Of a stretch of DNA of 64,000 bases, positions 47,143 through 59,462 are shown piece after piece; within the stretch, counting starts at the first letter, position 1; the number at the start of each line of letters is the position of its first letter. This DNA is from Erwinia billingiae Eb661 (GTDB taxonomy: Bacteria; Pseudomonadota; Gammaproteobacteria; Enterobacterales; Enterobacteriaceae). The notes beneath the pieces are model-generated. The model was not told the DNA's origin. It made no database searches and saw nothing but the letters and a program-made list of their open reading frames with translations. The stretch is from NCBI RefSeq assembly GCF_000196615.1, contig NC_014306.1, forward strand, positions 248,001-312,000, written 5' to 3'. The position numbers were made by a program, and so were the translations under genes.

Positions 47143-47688
47143 ATGTCTGAAGCTCCAAAAATGCGCTGGTACGTCGTTCAGGCGTTTTCCGGTTTTGAAG
47201 GCCGCGTAGCCCAATCGCTGCGCGAGCATATCAAGTTACATAACATGGAAGAGCTTTTTGGCGATGTCATGGTTCCAACTGAAGAAGTGGTTGAGATCCG
47301 TGGTGGTCAGCGTCGTAAAAGCGAGCGTAAGTTCTTCCCGGGTTATGTCCTGGTCCAAATGCTCATGAATGATGCAAGCTGGCACTTAGTGCGTAGCGTG
47401 CCTCGCGTCATGGGATTCATTGGTGGTACCTCCGATCGTCCGGCACCTATTAGCGATAAAGAAGTCGATGCGATCATGAACCGCCTGCAGCAGGTTGGTG
47501 ATAAGCCACGTCCGAAAACCATGTTTGAACCTGGTGAAATGGTCCGTGTTAGTGACGGTCCGTTCGCAGACTTCAACGGTGTGGTTGAAGAAGTGGATTA
47601 TGAGAAAAGCCGCCTGAAAGTGTCGGTTTCAATCTTTGGGCGTGCTACGCCGGTTGAGCTGGACTTTGGTCAGGTTGAAAAAGGCTGA
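47143..47688 (+). CDS. nusG: Transcription elongation/termination factor NusG
   Basis: NusG binds RNA polymerase, suppresses pausing, and links the enzyme to Rho or to ribosomal protein S10. The NGN domain (about 1-115) has [14 protein letters not shown] and [11 protein letters not shown]. The KOW domain begins at about 127 with [18 protein letters not shown]. At 181 aa it equals E. coli. secE and nusG form an operon closed by the hairpin at 47773. Confidence 0.98.
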   Translation: MSEAPKMRWYVVQAFSGFEGRVAQSLREHIKLHNMEELFGDVMVPTEEVVEIRGGQRRKSERKFFPGYVLVQMLMNDASWHLVRSVPRVMGFIGGTSDRPAPISDKEVDAIMNRLQQVGDKPRPKTMFEPGEMVRVSDGPFADFNGVVEEVDYEKSRLKVSVSIFGRATPVELDFGQVEKG

Positions 47689-47772
47689 TAATCACTCTGC
47701 GCGGAGACAGACTGTGGGGTAACCACTCCCTGCATATAAAATGATCTCTTTGAGTGAAAATTGGTTGCGAGA

Positions 47773-47806
47773 GGCGCGAAATTGCCATACAATTTCGCGC
47801 CTTTTG
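47773..47806 (+). terminator. Rho-independent terminator of secE-nusG
   Basis: GGCGCGAAATTG (47773-47784) and CAATTTCGCGCC (47790-47801) form a perfect 12-bp stem with loop CCATA, followed by TTTTG. The rplKA promoter should lie between here and 47889; I could not place it firmly. Confidence 0.9.
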
Positions 47807-47880
47807 TTTTTATGCGCTGTTCGCAGCGTGTGGAATATTAATCACGGGGAGCTCTTCACGGAGCGTCTGAACCCAATTGA

Positions 47881-49023
<1,143 letters not shown>

Positions 49024-49028
49024 TCTGC

Positions 49029-49057
49029 TTTACGCGGGCGAAAGTTTCTATTAGAAT
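49029..49057 (+). promoter_or_regulatory. Candidate promoter of the rplJL-rpoBC operon
   Basis: TTTACG (49029-49034) and TAGAAT (49052-49057) are 17 bases apart just after the rplA stop. This is where the E. coli L10 promoter lies. CGGGCG and CGCCCG flank the element as an inverted repeat. Confidence 0.6.
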
Positions 49058-49314
49058 CTTACGCCCGTTGTTCCGTTAATTGCGGAACCAGAATTTTCGG
49101 TTGGAGCCTGGCCTTATCCAGGCCTCCGTCCAAGACCGCAGGTGTCTCGAAAGAGGCTTAATCTCCTGCGTAGACGGTGACAGAACCTGAAGAATATTTT
49201 TATAGTCTTTGCTGGATTCTGCTCACCGTGTTAAGCGCCTGACTTCGGAAACGCGGTCAGGTGAAGTGAGTTCCGGAGAAATTCATCTCCGGCAAAATCC
49301 AGGAGCAAAAGCTA
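49058..49314 (+). promoter_or_regulatory. rplJ mRNA leader, L10-L7/L12 autoregulation region
   Basis: A structured, gene-free leader contains several stem-loops, for example GGAGCCTGG/CCAGGCCTCC (near 49104-49130), and a strong AGGAG before rplJ. In E. coli the L10-(L12)4 complex binds the equivalent leader and blocks rplJ translation. Assignment is by position. Confidence 0.6.
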
Positions 49315-49818
49315 ATGGCCTTAAATCTTCAAGACAAACAAGCGATTGTTGCTGAAGTCAGCGAAGTAGCCAAAGGCGCGCTGTCTGCGGTAGTTGCGGA
49401 TTCTCGTGGCGTACCAGTAGGCAAAATGACTGAACTGCGTAAAGCAGGTCGTGAAGCTGGCGTTTACATGCGTGTTGTTCGTAACACCTTGCTGCGCCGC
49501 GTCGTTGAAGGTACTCAGTTTGAGTGCCTGAAAGACACGTTCGTCGGTCCAACCTTGATTGCATATTCTATGGAACACCCGGGCGCTGCTGCTCGTCTGT
49601 TCAAAGATTTCGCTAAAGCGAATGCAAAATTTGAGGTTAAAGCTGCGGCCTTTGAAGGCGAGTTAATCAGTGCGGCTCAGATCGACCGCCTGGCAACTCT
49701 GCCTACTTACGATGAAGCAGTCGCACGCCTGATGGCAACCATGAAAGAAGCCGCTGCCGGCAAACTGGTTCGCACTCTGGCTGCAGTACGTGATCAGAAA
49801 GAAGCTGAAGCTGCATAA
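49315..49818 (+). CDS. rplJ: 50S ribosomal protein L10
   Basis: L10 anchors L7/L12 dimers to the ribosome stalk and, with them, represses its own mRNA. The N-terminal rRNA-binding domain includes [11 protein letters not shown] and [13 protein letters not shown], and the C-terminal helix ([13 protein letters not shown]) binds L12. Length is 167, against 165 in E. coli. The start follows CCAGGAGC. Confidence 0.98.
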   Translation: MALNLQDKQAIVAEVSEVAKGALSAVVADSRGVPVGKMTELRKAGREAGVYMRVVRNTLLRRVVEGTQFECLKDTFVGPTLIAYSMEHPGAAARLFKDFAKANAKFEVKAAAFEGELISAAQIDRLATLPTYDEAVARLMATMKEAAAGKLVRTLAAVRDQKEAEAA

Positions 49819-49871
49819 GCTCAGGCCTTTCATTTTCCGTACTCTTGCTAACGTATTTACACCTAAACTGA

Positions 49872-50255
<384 letters not shown>

Positions 50256-50296
50256 GCCAACCTTTCAGGTTGCAGCCTAATCTGATTTAGGCTGAC

Positions 50297-50327
50297 GGCT
50301 GGTGACTTTTTAGTCACCAGCCTTTTT
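50297..50327 (+). terminator. rplL-rpoB attenuator
   Basis: GGCTGGTGAC (50297-50306) and GTCACCAGCC (50313-50322) form a perfect 10-bp stem followed by five T residues. In E. coli the equivalent site stops most transcripts, setting the ratio of ribosomal protein to RNA polymerase mRNA. A second stem CAGCCTAA/TTTAGGCTG lies just upstream. Confidence 0.9.
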
Positions 50328-50581
50328 GCGCTCTACAGCGTCAATGACGTTTCACACTGTTTAGTCATTGAATTGCTTAATATCTTTCTCTATCGACGAC
50401 TTAATATATTGCCCTCCTGCGGCGCTTCTCTGCTTTGCTACGGCAACGAAATGATTTAAGAGTGATAGAAAGAGGTATTACGGAAGGGGAGTCTTCTTTC
50501 CGCGTCACAAAATAGTGTTGCATGAACTGTCCCCTCTGGACGGACAGCGAGGTTCTACCTTTCAGCGAGCTGAGGAACCCT
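50328..50581 (+). promoter_or_regulatory. rpoB leader region
   Basis: No gene is supported here. It corresponds to the E. coli leader with an RNase III processing site. Pairable segments include GGAAGGGGAG with CTTCTTTCC and CTGTCC with GGACGGACAG. GAGGAA four bases before 50582 is the rpoB ribosome binding site. Confidence 0.45.
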
Positions 50582-53500
50582 ATGGTTTACTCCTATACCG
50601 AGAAAAAACGTATTCGTAAGGATTTTGGAAAGCGCCCCCAGGTGCTCGACATTCCTTATCTCCTTTCTATCCAGCTTGACTCGTTCCAGAAGTTCATCGA
50701 GCAAGACCCGGAAGGTCAACATGGTTTGGAAGCGGCTTTCCGTTCCGTATTCCCAATCCAAAGCTATAGCGGTAATTCTGAACTGCAGTACGTCAGCTAC
50801 CGTTTAGGCGAACCTGTTTTTGATGTGAAAGAGTGTCAGATTCGTGGCGTCACGTACTCTGCACCCCTGCGCGTAAAACTGCGCCTGGTGATCTACGAGC
50901 GCGAAGCGCCGGAAGGCACCGTTAAGGACATCAAAGAACAAGAAGTTTACATGGGTGAAATTCCACTCATGACCGATAACGGTACCTTTGTCATCAACGG
51001 TACAGAAAGGGTTATCGTTTCTCAGCTGCATCGTAGTCCTGGTGTCTTCTTCGACAGCGATAAGGGTAAAACCCACTCATCGGGTAAAGTGCTTTATAAC
51101 GCACGTATCATTCCTTACCGTGGTTCATGGTTGGACTTTGAGTTCGACCCGAAAGACAACCTGTTCGTTCGAATTGACCGTCGCCGTAAATTGCCTGCGA
51201 CCATCATTCTGCGTGCACTGAATTACACCACTGAGCAGATCCTTGACCTGTTCTTTGACAAAATCGTGTATGAAATCCGCGACAACAAGCTGCAGATGGA
51301 ACTTGTTCCTGAGCGCCTGCGTGGAGACACTGCCTCATTCGATATCGAATCCAACGGTACTATCTACGTTGAGAAAGGCCGTCGTATTACTGCACGTCAT
51401 ATCCGTCAGCTGGAAAAAGATGGCATTGAGCACATCGAAGTTCCTGTTGAATACATCGCCGGCAAAGTCGTTGCTAAAGACTATGTTGACGAGAGCACCG
51501 GTGAGCTGATCGTTGCTGCCAACATGGAGCTGTCGCTGGATCTGCTGGCTAAGCTGAGCCAGTCTGGTCACAAGCGCATCGAAACGCTGTTCACCAACGA
51601 CCTGGATCACGGTGCGTACATTTCCGAAACCGTCCGCGTCGACCCAACCAGCGATCGCTTGAGCGCACTGGTTGAGATCTACCGCATGATGCGCCCTGGT
51701 GAACCACCAACGCGCGAAGCGGCTGAAAACCTGTTCGAGAACCTGTTCTTCTCTGAAGACCGCTACGATCTGTCTGCGGTTGGTCGTATGAAGTTCAACC
51801 GTTCTCTGCTGCGTGACGAGATCGAAGGTTCCGGTATTCTGAGCAAAGACGACATCATCCAGGTGATGCGTAAACTGATCGGGATCCGTAACGGTATTGG
51901 CGAAGTGGATGATATCGACCACCTCGGCAACCGTCGTATTCGTTCCGTTGGCGAAATGGCAGAAAACCAGTTCCGTGTCGGTCTGGTCCGTGTTGAGCGT
52001 GCGGTGAAAGAGCGTCTGTCTTTAGGCGATCTGGATACCCTGATGCCTCAGGACATGATCAACGCCAAGCCAATTTCTGCAGCAGTGAAAGAGTTCTTTG
52101 GTTCCAGCCAGCTGTCCCAGTTTATGGACCAGAACAACCCACTGTCTGAGATTACGCACAAACGTCGTATCTCTGCACTTGGCCCGGGCGGTCTGACGCG
52201 TGAGCGTGCAGGCTTTGAAGTTCGAGACGTTCACCCGACGCACTACGGTCGCGTGTGCCCAATCGAAACGCCTGAAGGTCCAAACATCGGTCTGATCAAC
52301 TCCTTGTCCGTGTACGCACAGACCAATGAGTACGGTTTCCTGGAAACCCCATACCGTCGCGTTCGCGAAGGCGTGGTGACCGACGAAATTCATTACCTCT
52401 CTGCAATTGAAGAGGGTAACTACGTTATCGCTCAGGCTAACACCAACCTCGACGACGAAGGTCACTTCGTAGACGATCTGGTTACTTGCCGTAGTAAAGG
52501 CGAATCGAGCTTGTTCAGCCGCGATCAGGTTGACTACATGGACGTATCCACCCAGCAGATCGTTTCTGTTGGTGCGTCACTGATCCCGTTCCTGGAGCAC
52601 GATGACGCCAACCGCGCATTGATGGGTGCAAACATGCAACGTCAGGCGGTTCCAACTCTGCGTGCTGATAAGCCGCTGGTTGGTACCGGTATGGAACGCG
52701 CGGTAGCGGTTGACTCCGGTGTTACAGCCGTAGCAAAACGTGGTGGTACTGTTCAGTACGTGGATGCATCCCGTATCGTTATCAAAGTTAACGAAGACGA
52801 AATGTACCCAGGCGAAGCCGGTATCGACATTTACAACCTGACCAAATACACCCGTTCTAACCAGAACACCTGCATCAACCAGATGCCTTGCGTGAACCTG
52901 GGTGAGCCAATTGAACGTGGTGATGTGCTGGCTGATGGTCCTTCAACGGATCTCGGCGAACTGGCACTGGGTCAGAACATGCGCGTCGCGTTCATGCCTT
53001 GGAACGGCTACAACTTCGAAGACTCCATCTTAGTCTCCGAGCGTGTGGTACAGGAAGATCGCTTCACCACCATCCACATTCAGGAACTGGCATGTGTGTC
53101 TCGTGACACCAAGTTGGGGCCGGAAGAGATCACCGCTGACATCCCTAACGTGGGTGAAGCTGCGCTCTCCAAGCTGGATGAATCCGGTATCGTTTATATC
53201 GGTGCTGAAGTGACCGGCGGCGACATTCTGGTTGGTAAGGTAACGCCGAAAGGTGAAACCCAGCTGACGCCAGAAGAGAAGCTGTTACGTGCAATCTTCG
53301 GTGAGAAAGCGTCTGACGTTAAAGACTCTTCTCTGCGCGTACCAAACGGCGTATCAGGCACCATTATTGATGTGCAGGTCTTCACCCGCGATGGCGTGGA
53401 AAAAGACAAGCGCGCGCTGGAAATCGAAGAGATGCAGCTGAAGCAGGCGAAGAAAGACCTGTCTGAAGAATTGCAGATCCTCGAAGCTGGCCTGTTTAGC

Positions 53501-54610
53501 CGTATTAGCTACCTGCTGGTTGCCGGTGGCGTTGAAGCGGAAAAACTGGAAAAGCTGCCTCGCGAGCGCTGGTTGGAACTCGGCCTGACCGACGAAGACA
53601 AGCAAAACCAGCTGGAACAGCTGGCAGAGCAGTACGACGAGCTGAAGCACGAGTTTGAGAAGAAACTCGAAGCGAAGCGCCGCAAAATCACTCAGGGCGA
53701 TGACCTGGCACCTGGCGTGCTGAAAATCGTTAAAGTGTATCTGGCCGTTAAACGTCAGATCCAGCCTGGTGACAAGATGGCTGGTCGTCACGGGAACAAA
53801 GGTGTTATCTCCAAGATCAACCCGATCGAAGATATGCCATACGATGAGAACGGTACGCCGGTCGACATCGTACTGAACCCGCTGGGCGTACCATCACGTA
53901 TGAACATTGGACAGATTCTTGAAACCCACCTGGGTATGGCTGCGAAAGGTATTGGCGAGAAGATCAACGCCATGCTTAAGAAGCAGGAAGAAGTGTCTAA
54001 GCTGCGTGAGTTTATTCAGCGTGCGTACGATCTGGGCTCCGATTTACGTCAGAAAGTCGATCTGAACACCTTCACCGACGACGAAGTGCTGCGTCTGGCA
54101 GAAAACCTGAAGAAGGGGATGCCAATCGCAACACCAGTGTTTGACGGCGCGAAAGAAAGCGAAATCAAAGAGCTGTTACAGCTCGGCGGCCTGCCTTCTT
54201 CTGGTCAGATCACGCTGTTTGATGGTCGTACTGGCGAGCAGTTCGAGCGTCAGGTTACCGTTGGCTACATGTACATGCTGAAACTCAACCACTTAGTGGA
54301 TGACAAGATGCATGCACGTTCTACCGGCTCTTACAGCCTCGTTACTCAGCAGCCGCTGGGTGGTAAGGCGCAGTTCGGTGGACAGCGATTCGGTGAGATG
54401 GAAGTGTGGGCACTGGAAGCATACGGTGCCGCTTATACCCTGCAGGAAATGCTGACCGTGAAGTCTGATGACGTTAATGGCCGTACCAAGATGTATAAAA
54501 ACATCGTGGACGGTAACCATCAGATGGAACCGGGCATGCCGGAATCCTTCAACGTACTGTTGAAAGAGATCCGCTCGCTGGGTATTAACATCGAGCTGGA
54601 AGACGAGTAA
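50582..54610 (+). CDS. rpoB: RNA polymerase beta subunit
   Basis: RpoB forms, with RpoC, the catalytic core of RNA polymerase. The 1342-residue length equals E. coli. The rifampicin pocket [20 protein letters not shown] and [13 protein letters not shown] has the E. coli wild-type residues, so no classical resistance substitution is visible. [13 protein letters not shown] and the C-terminal [20 protein letters not shown] are intact. The start [10 protein letters not shown] (50582) has GAGGAA upstream; the frame extends 20 codons further without support. rpoC follows after 133 bases containing two hairpins. Confidence 0.99.
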   Translation: MVYSYTEKKRIRKDFGKRPQVLDIPYLLSIQLDSFQKFIEQDPEGQHGLEAAFRSVFPIQSYSGNSELQYVSYRLGEPVFDVKECQIRGVTYSAPLRVKLRLVIYEREAPEGTVKDIKEQEVYMGEIPLMTDNGTFVINGTERVIVSQLHRSPGVFFDSDKGKTHSSGKVLYNARIIPYRGSWLDFEFDPKDNLFVRIDRRRKLPATIILRALNYTTEQILDLFFDKIVYEIRDNKLQMELVPERLRGDTASFDIESNGTIYVEKGRRITARHIRQLEKDGIEHIEVPVEYIAGKVVAKDYVDESTGELIVAANMELSLDLLAKLSQSGHKRIETLFTNDLDHGAYISETVRVDPTSDRLSALVEIYRMMRPGEPPTREAAENLFENLFFSEDRYDLSAVGRMKFNRSLLRDEIEGSGILSKDDIIQVMRKLIGIRNGIGEVDDIDHLGNRRIRSVGEMAENQFRVGLVRVERAVKERLSLGDLDTLMPQDMINAKPISAAVKEFFGSSQLSQFMDQNNPLSEITHKRRISALGPGGLTRERAGFEVRDVHPTHYGRVCPIETPEGPNIGLINSLSVYAQTNEYGFLETPYRRVREGVVTDEIHYLSAIEEGNYVIAQANTNLDDEGHFVDDLVTCRSKGESSLFSRDQVDYMDVSTQQIVSVGASLIPFLEHDDANRALMGANMQRQAVPTLRADKPLVGTGMERAVAVDSGVTAVAKRGGTVQYVDASRIVIKVNEDEMYPGEAGIDIYNLTKYTRSNQNTCINQMPCVNLGEPIERGDVLADGPSTDLGELALGQNMRVAFMPWNGYNFEDSILVSERVVQEDRFTTIHIQELACVSRDTKLGPEEITADIPNVGEAALSKLDESGIVYIGAEVTGGDILVGKVTPKGETQLTPEEKLLRAIFGEKASDVKDSSLRVPNGVSGTIIDVQVFTRDGVEKDKRALEIEEMQLKQAKKDLSEELQILEAGLFSRISYLLVAGGVEAEKLEKLPRERWLELGLTDEDKQNQLEQLAEQYDELKHEFEKKLEAKRRKITQGDDLAPGVLKIVKVYLAVKRQIQPGDKMAGRHGNKGVISKINPIEDMPYDENGTPVDIVLNPLGVPSRMNIGQILETHLGMAAKGIGEKINAMLKKQEEVSKLREFIQRAYDLGSDLRQKVDLNTFTDDEVLRLAENLKKGMPIATPVFDGAKESEIKELLQLGGLPSSGQITLFDGRTGEQFERQVTVGYMYMLKLNHLVDDKMHARSTGSYSLVTQQPLGGKAQFGGQRFGEMEVWALEAYGAAYTLQEMLTVKSDDVNGRTKMYKNIVDGNHQMEPGMPESFNVLLKEIRSLGINIELEDE

Positions 54611-54622
54611 TCCCTGTGACTA

Positions 54623-54714
54623 TCAGGCTGTAGCCCATGTGGATGCAGCCTGAGAGAGAACGGGAAAAGCACTCGAATTTGTACTGGTTACAGCACGTCC
54701 GCCTGGACGTGCTG
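54623..54714 (+). promoter_or_regulatory. Two intercistronic hairpins between rpoB and rpoC
   Basis: TCAGGCTG (54623-54630) pairs with CAGCCTGA (54646-54653). CAGCACGTCC (54691-54700) pairs with GGACGTGCTG (54705-54714) around GCCT. Both stems are perfect and neither has a T tract, so they are more likely mRNA processing or stability elements than terminators. Confidence 0.55.
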
Positions 54715-54743
54715 AGAAGTCTCACTCCGACGGGAGCTAATCC

Positions 54744-57700
54744 GTGAAAGACTTACTAAAGTTTCTGAAAGCGCAAACTAAGACCGAAGAGTTTAGTGCG
54801 ATCAAAATTGCTCTGGCCTCGCCAGACATGATCCGTTCATGGTCTTTTGGTGAAGTTAAAAAGCCAGAAACCATCAACTACCGTACGTTCAAACCAGAAC
54901 GTGACGGGCTTTTCTGTGCGCGTATTTTCGGGCCGGTAAAAGACTATGAGTGCCTGTGCGGTAAGTACAAGCGCCTGAAACACCGTGGTGTGATCTGTGA
55001 GAAGTGTGGCGTTGAAGTTACACAGACCAAGGTTCGCCGTGAGCGCATGGGCCACATTGAGTTGGCATCACCTACTGCGCACATCTGGTTCCTGAAATCG
55101 CTGCCTTCGCGCATCGGTTTGCTGCTGGATATGCCACTGCGTGACATCGAGCGCGTGCTGTACTTCGAATCATACGTTGTGGTTGAAGGCGGCATGACCA
55201 ACCTCGAGCGTCGTCAGATCCTGACTGAAGAGCAGTATCTGGATGCGCTGGAAGAGTTCGGTGACGAATTCGACGCGAAGATGGGTGCGGAAGCTATTCA
55301 GGCCCTGTTGAAAAACATGGATCTGGAGCAGGAATGCGAGACGCTGCGTGAAGAGCTGACCGAAACCAACTCCGAAACCAAACGCAAAAAACTGACCAAG
55401 CGTATCAAGCTGCTGGAAGCGTTCGTTCAGTCTGGTAACAAGCCAGAGTGGATGATCCTGACCGTGCTGCCTGTACTGCCACCGGATCTGCGTCCGCTGG
55501 TACCGCTGGACGGCGGTCGTTTCGCTACGTCGGATCTGAACGATCTGTATCGTCGCGTGATCAACCGTAACAACCGTCTGAAACGCCTGCTGGATCTGGC
55601 TGCGCCAGATATCATCGTACGTAACGAAAAACGTATGTTGCAGGAAGCGGTCGATGCGCTGTTGGATAACGGCCGTCGCGGTCGTGCGATCACCGGTTCT
55701 AACAAGCGTCCTCTGAAATCTTTGGCCGATATGATCAAAGGTAAGCAGGGTCGTTTCCGTCAGAACTTGCTGGGTAAACGTGTCGACTACTCTGGTCGTT
55801 CGGTTATCACCGTCGGTCCATACCTGCGTCTGCACCAGTGTGGTCTGCCGAAGAAAATGGCACTGGAGCTGTTCAAACCGTTTATCTACGGCAAGCTGGA
55901 ACTGCGTGGTCTTGCTACCACCATTAAAGCTGCCAAGAAAATGGTTGAGCGTGAAGAAGCTATCGTTTGGGATATCCTCGACGAAGTGATCCGCGAACAC
56001 CCGGTCCTGCTGAACCGTGCACCAACTCTGCACCGTCTGGGCATCCAGGCATTTGAGCCAGTACTGATCGAAGGTAAAGCTATCCAGCTGCACCCGTTGG
56101 TTTGTGCGGCTTATAACGCCGACTTCGATGGTGACCAGATGGCTGTTCACGTACCGCTGACGCTGGAAGCCCAGCTGGAAGCGCGTGCGTTGATGATGTC
56201 TACCAACAACATCCTGTCTCCAGCGAACGGTGAGCCAATCATCGTTCCTTCTCAGGACGTTGTATTGGGTCTGTACTACATGACCCGCGACTGTGTTAAC
56301 GCCAAAGGCGAAGGCATGGTGCTGACTGGCCCGAAAGAAGCTGAGCGTGTTTACCGCGCCGGTCTGGCCTCTCTGCACGCTCGTGTGAAAGTCCGTATCA
56401 CCGAGCACGAAAAGAACGAGCAGGATGAGTGGGTTGCTAAAACCAGCATCATTGATACCACCATTGGTCGCGCCATTCTCTGGATGATCGTGCCTAAAGG
56501 TTTGCCGTACTCTATCGTCAACCAGGCGCTGGGCAAAAAAGCGATCTCCAAGATGCTGAACACCTGTTACCGCATCCTGGGCTTGAAGCCGACCGTTATC
56601 TTTGCGGACCAGACCATGTACACCGGTTTTGCCTATGCAGCGCGCTCAGGTGCGTCAGTAGGTATCGACGACATGGTCATCCCAGAGAAGAAAGTGGAAA
56701 TCATCACCGAAGCGGAAGCAGAAGTGGCTGAGATCCAGCAGCAGTTCCAGTCTGGTCTGGTTACCGCTGGCGAACGCTATAACAAAGTGATCGATATCTG
56801 GGCTGCGGCCAACGAACGCGTTGCTAAAGCGATGATGGAAAACCTGTCTACCGAAGTGGTTATCAACCGTGACGGTGAAGAAGAGCGTCAGGTTTCCTTC
56901 AACAGCATCTTTATGATGGCTGACTCCGGTGCGCGTGGTTCTGCAGCACAGATTCGTCAGCTGGCCGGTATGCGTGGTCTGATGGCTAAGCCAGATGGCT
57001 CAATCATCGAGACGCCAATTACCGCGAACTTCCGTGAAGGTCTGAACGTACTCCAGTACTTCATCTCCACGCACGGTGCACGTAAAGGTCTTGCGGATAC
57101 CGCACTGAAAACAGCTAACTCCGGTTACCTGACCCGTCGTCTGGTTGACGTGGCACAGGATCTGGTTGTCACTGAAGACGATTGTGGTACCCACGAAGGC
57201 ATCATGATGACCCCGGTTATCGAGGGTGGTGATGTTAAAGAGCCACTGCGTGAGCGTGTTCTGGGTCGTGTGACGGCTGAAGATGTGATCAAGCCGGGTA
57301 CTGCTGACATTCTGCTGCCACGCAACACCCTGCTGCACGAACAGCAGTGTGACCTGTTGGAAGAGCACTCTGTTGACAGCCTGAAAGTCCGTTCGGTAGT
57401 AGGTTGCGAAACTGACTTCGGTGTGTGTGCACACTGTTATGGACGCGATCTGGCACGTGGTCACATCATCAACAAAGGTGAGGCCATCGGCGTTATCGCA
57501 GCACAGTCCATCGGTGAGCCGGGTACCCAGCTGACGATGCGTACGTTCCACATCGGTGGTGCGGCATCTCGTGCGGCTGCTGAATCCAGCATCCAGGTGA
57601 AGAACAAAGGTACGCTGAAACTGATCAATGCCAAGTCGGTAACCAACTCCGCTGGCAAGCTGGTGATCACCTCGCGTAACGTTGAACTGAAAATGATCGA

Positions 57701-58964
57701 CGAATTTGGTCGTACCAAAGAGAGCTATAAAGTTCCTTACGGTTCAACCATGGCGAAAGGCGACGGCGAGCAGGTTGCAGCGGGCGAGACCGTAGCAAAC
57801 TGGGATCCGCACACCATGCCAGTGATCACCGAAGTGAGCGGTTTCATTCGCTTCACTGACATGATCGACGGCCAGACCATTACCCGTCAGACAGATGACC
57901 TTACCGGTCTTTCTTCTCTGGTGATCCTGGACAGTGCTGAACGTACTGCCGGTGGTAAAGATCTGCGTCCAGCGCTGAAAATTGTTGATGCGAACGGCAA
58001 CGATGTGATGATCCCAGGCTCCGATATGCCTGCTCAGTACTTCCTGCCGGGTAAAGCAATTGTGCAGCTGGAAGATGGTATCAAGATCAGTTCTGGTGAC
58101 ACCCTGGCACGTGTACCGCAGGAATCTGGCGGTACCAAGGACATCACCGGTGGTCTGCCACGCGTTGCTGACCTGTTCGAAGCCCGTCGTCCGAAAGAGC
58201 CGGCAATCCTGGCTGAAATCAGCGGCATCATTTCCTTCGGTAAAGAAACCAAAGGGAAACGTCGTCTGGTTATCACCCCGATTGATGGCAGCGATCATTA
58301 CGAAGAGATGATCCCGAAATGGCGTCAGCTGAACGTGTTCGAAGGTGAACGTGTTGAACGTGGTGATGTTGTTTCCGATGGCCCTGAGTCTCCACATGAC
58401 ATTCTGCGTCTGCGTGGCGTGCATGCGGTGACCCGTTACATCACTAACGAAGTGCAGGAAGTTTACCGTCTGCAAGGCGTTAAGATTAACGATAAGCACA
58501 TCGAAGTCATCGTGCGTCAGATGTTGCGTAAAGCAACCATCGCAAGTGCAGGAAGTGCAGACTTCCTGGACGGTGAGCAGGTTGAGTTCTCACGCGTTAA
58601 AATTGCTAACCGTGAGCTCGAAGCCAACGGCAAAATCGCAGCGACCTTCGCACGCGATCTGCTGGGTATCACCAAAGCGTCTCTGGCGACCGAGTCCTTC
58701 ATCTCTGCGGCCTCGTTCCAGGAAACGACGCGCGTACTGACCGAAGCAGCCGTTGCGGGCAAACGCGACGAACTGCGCGGCCTGAAAGAGAACGTCATCG
58801 TGGGCCGTCTGATCCCAGCCGGTACCGGTTACGCTTATCATCAGGATCGTATGCGCCGTAAAGCAGCTGGCGAAACGCCGGTTGTTCCTCAGGTGACTGC
58901 GGACGAAGCTTCTGCCAGCCTGGCAGAGTTGCTGAACGCGAGCATGGGCGGCAAAGACGATTAA
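54744..58964 (+). CDS. rpoC: RNA polymerase beta-prime subunit
   Basis: RpoC carries the catalytic Mg2+ aspartates in NADFDGDQ (about 458-465). The N-terminal zinc site has CLCGKY and CEKCG (about 70-88). The second zinc site has [13 protein letters not shown] near 890-900. The bridge/trigger-loop region [20 protein letters not shown] is typical. Length is 1406, one short of E. coli, differing mainly in the C-terminal tail. The start is GTG with GGGAG upstream. A strong terminator follows. Confidence 0.99.
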   Translation: MKDLLKFLKAQTKTEEFSAIKIALASPDMIRSWSFGEVKKPETINYRTFKPERDGLFCARIFGPVKDYECLCGKYKRLKHRGVICEKCGVEVTQTKVRRERMGHIELASPTAHIWFLKSLPSRIGLLLDMPLRDIERVLYFESYVVVEGGMTNLERRQILTEEQYLDALEEFGDEFDAKMGAEAIQALLKNMDLEQECETLREELTETNSETKRKKLTKRIKLLEAFVQSGNKPEWMILTVLPVLPPDLRPLVPLDGGRFATSDLNDLYRRVINRNNRLKRLLDLAAPDIIVRNEKRMLQEAVDALLDNGRRGRAITGSNKRPLKSLADMIKGKQGRFRQNLLGKRVDYSGRSVITVGPYLRLHQCGLPKKMALELFKPFIYGKLELRGLATTIKAAKKMVEREEAIVWDILDEVIREHPVLLNRAPTLHRLGIQAFEPVLIEGKAIQLHPLVCAAYNADFDGDQMAVHVPLTLEAQLEARALMMSTNNILSPANGEPIIVPSQDVVLGLYYMTRDCVNAKGEGMVLTGPKEAERVYRAGLASLHARVKVRITEHEKNEQDEWVAKTSIIDTTIGRAILWMIVPKGLPYSIVNQALGKKAISKMLNTCYRILGLKPTVIFADQTMYTGFAYAARSGASVGIDDMVIPEKKVEIITEAEAEVAEIQQQFQSGLVTAGERYNKVIDIWAAANERVAKAMMENLSTEVVINRDGEEERQVSFNSIFMMADSGARGSAAQIRQLAGMRGLMAKPDGSIIETPITANFREGLNVLQYFISTHGARKGLADTALKTANSGYLTRRLVDVAQDLVVTEDDCGTHEGIMMTPVIEGGDVKEPLRERVLGRVTAEDVIKPGTADILLPRNTLLHEQQCDLLEEHSVDSLKVRSVVGCETDFGVCAHCYGRDLARGHIINKGEAIGVIAAQSIGEPGTQLTMRTFHIGGAASRAAAESSIQVKNKGTLKLINAKSVTNSAGKLVITSRNVELKMIDEFGRTKESYKVPYGSTMAKGDGEQVAAGETVANWDPHTMPVITEVSGFIRFTDMIDGQTITRQTDDLTGLSSLVILDSAERTAGGKDLRPALKIVDANGNDVMIPGSDMPAQYFLPGKAIVQLEDGIKISSGDTLARVPQESGGTKDITGGLPRVADLFEARRPKEPAILAEISGIISFGKETKGKRRLVITPIDGSDHYEEMIPKWRQLNVFEGERVERGDVVSDGPESPHDILRLRGVHAVTRYITNEVQEVYRLQGVKINDKHIEVIVRQMLRKATIASAGSADFLDGEQVEFSRVKIANRELEANGKIAATFARDLLGITKASLATESFISAASFQETTRVLTEAAVAGKRDELRGLKENVIVGRLIPAGTGYAYHQDRMRRKAAGETPVVPQVTADEASASLAELLNASMGGKDD

Positions 58965-58987
58965 TCGTCTCTGACCCTCAAGCCACT

Positions 58988-59016
58988 AAAAACCGCTCTC
59001 CGGAGCGGTTTTTTTA
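58988..59016 (+). terminator. Rho-independent terminator of rpoBC
   Basis: AAAAACCGCTC (58988-58998) and GAGCGGTTTTT (59003-59013) pair around TCCG and run into a T tract. Confidence 0.92.
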
Positions 59017-59034
59017 TGCCTGCGATTTACGGAC

Positions 59035-59068
59035 AAAAAAATGGGTGGCCGGATTTCTCCAGCCACCC
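59035..59068 (-). terminator. Rho-independent terminator of the DUF1127 gene
   Basis: GGGTGGC (59043-59049) and GCCACCC (59062-59068) with inner GGA/TCC form a stem with one mismatch. The plus-strand A run at 59035-59041 gives a T tract on the minus strand. Confidence 0.8.
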
Positions 59069-59099
59069 TAAATACGGGCCGTGTCAGCCCAACACCACA

Positions 59100-59291
59100 T
59101 CATTTATAGCGACGAACATCCTCACAGGTCATGCCAATATCTTTCAGCTGGCTTGCGCTAAGCCGTGAGAGAATTTTGCGGGTCTCTACCCGGCTCCGCC
59201 AGGCTTTCCACAGACGGTAAGGCAATTTGTAGATCAGATGAAACGGTGAATCTGCGAAAGGCTTTGCAGCCCGATTTTCATTGAATTCCAT
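59100..59291 (-). CDS. Small DUF1127 (YjiS-like) protein
   Basis: This 63-residue basic protein ends in the DUF1127 motif: SRVETRKILSRLSASQLKDI followed by GMTCEDVRRY. The family is common in proteobacteria; members have been linked to RNA, phosphate or stress responses, but no general function is established. The start MEFNENRA (59291) has GGAG six bases upstream. The open frame continues over 100 codons upstream without support and is not used. It is divergent from the MocR gene and has its own terminator. Confidence 0.8.
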   Translation of the reverse strand: MEFNENRAAKPFADSPFHLIYKLPYRLWKAWRSRVETRKILSRLSASQLKDIGMTCEDVRRYK

Positions 59292-59343
59292 GATGCTCTC
59301 CTCAACGGGGTATGGGGCTATTTTGCGCGGAAGCGGAATTTCA

Positions 59344-59425
59344 ATACAGATGCAAAAAACACCTTTATTTAACATACAGATTGGCAGATAGTGAGTCTGA
59401 ATGGTCAGATGCAGAGCGATCTGTA
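59344..59425. promoter_or_regulatory. Repeat array between DUF1127 and MocR genes
   Basis: ATACAGAT occurs at 59344-59351 and 59374-59381, exactly 30 bases apart. CAGAT recurs at 59385 and 59406, and the inverted form ATCTGTA lies at 59419-59425. MocR regulators bind repeated half-sites in their own promoters, so this is a candidate operator. Confidence 0.45.
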
Positions 59426-59462
59426 CTGGTTTCTGGCTTGTATACCGTGTGGAGAAGATACG

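Noticed and set aside
55170..56408. A 412-codon open frame antisense to rpoC
   Set aside because: It is a shadow of the strongly biased rpoC codons. It has no ribosome binding site and no protein-like domains. Similar shadows oppose corA, metE, ubiB and fadB.
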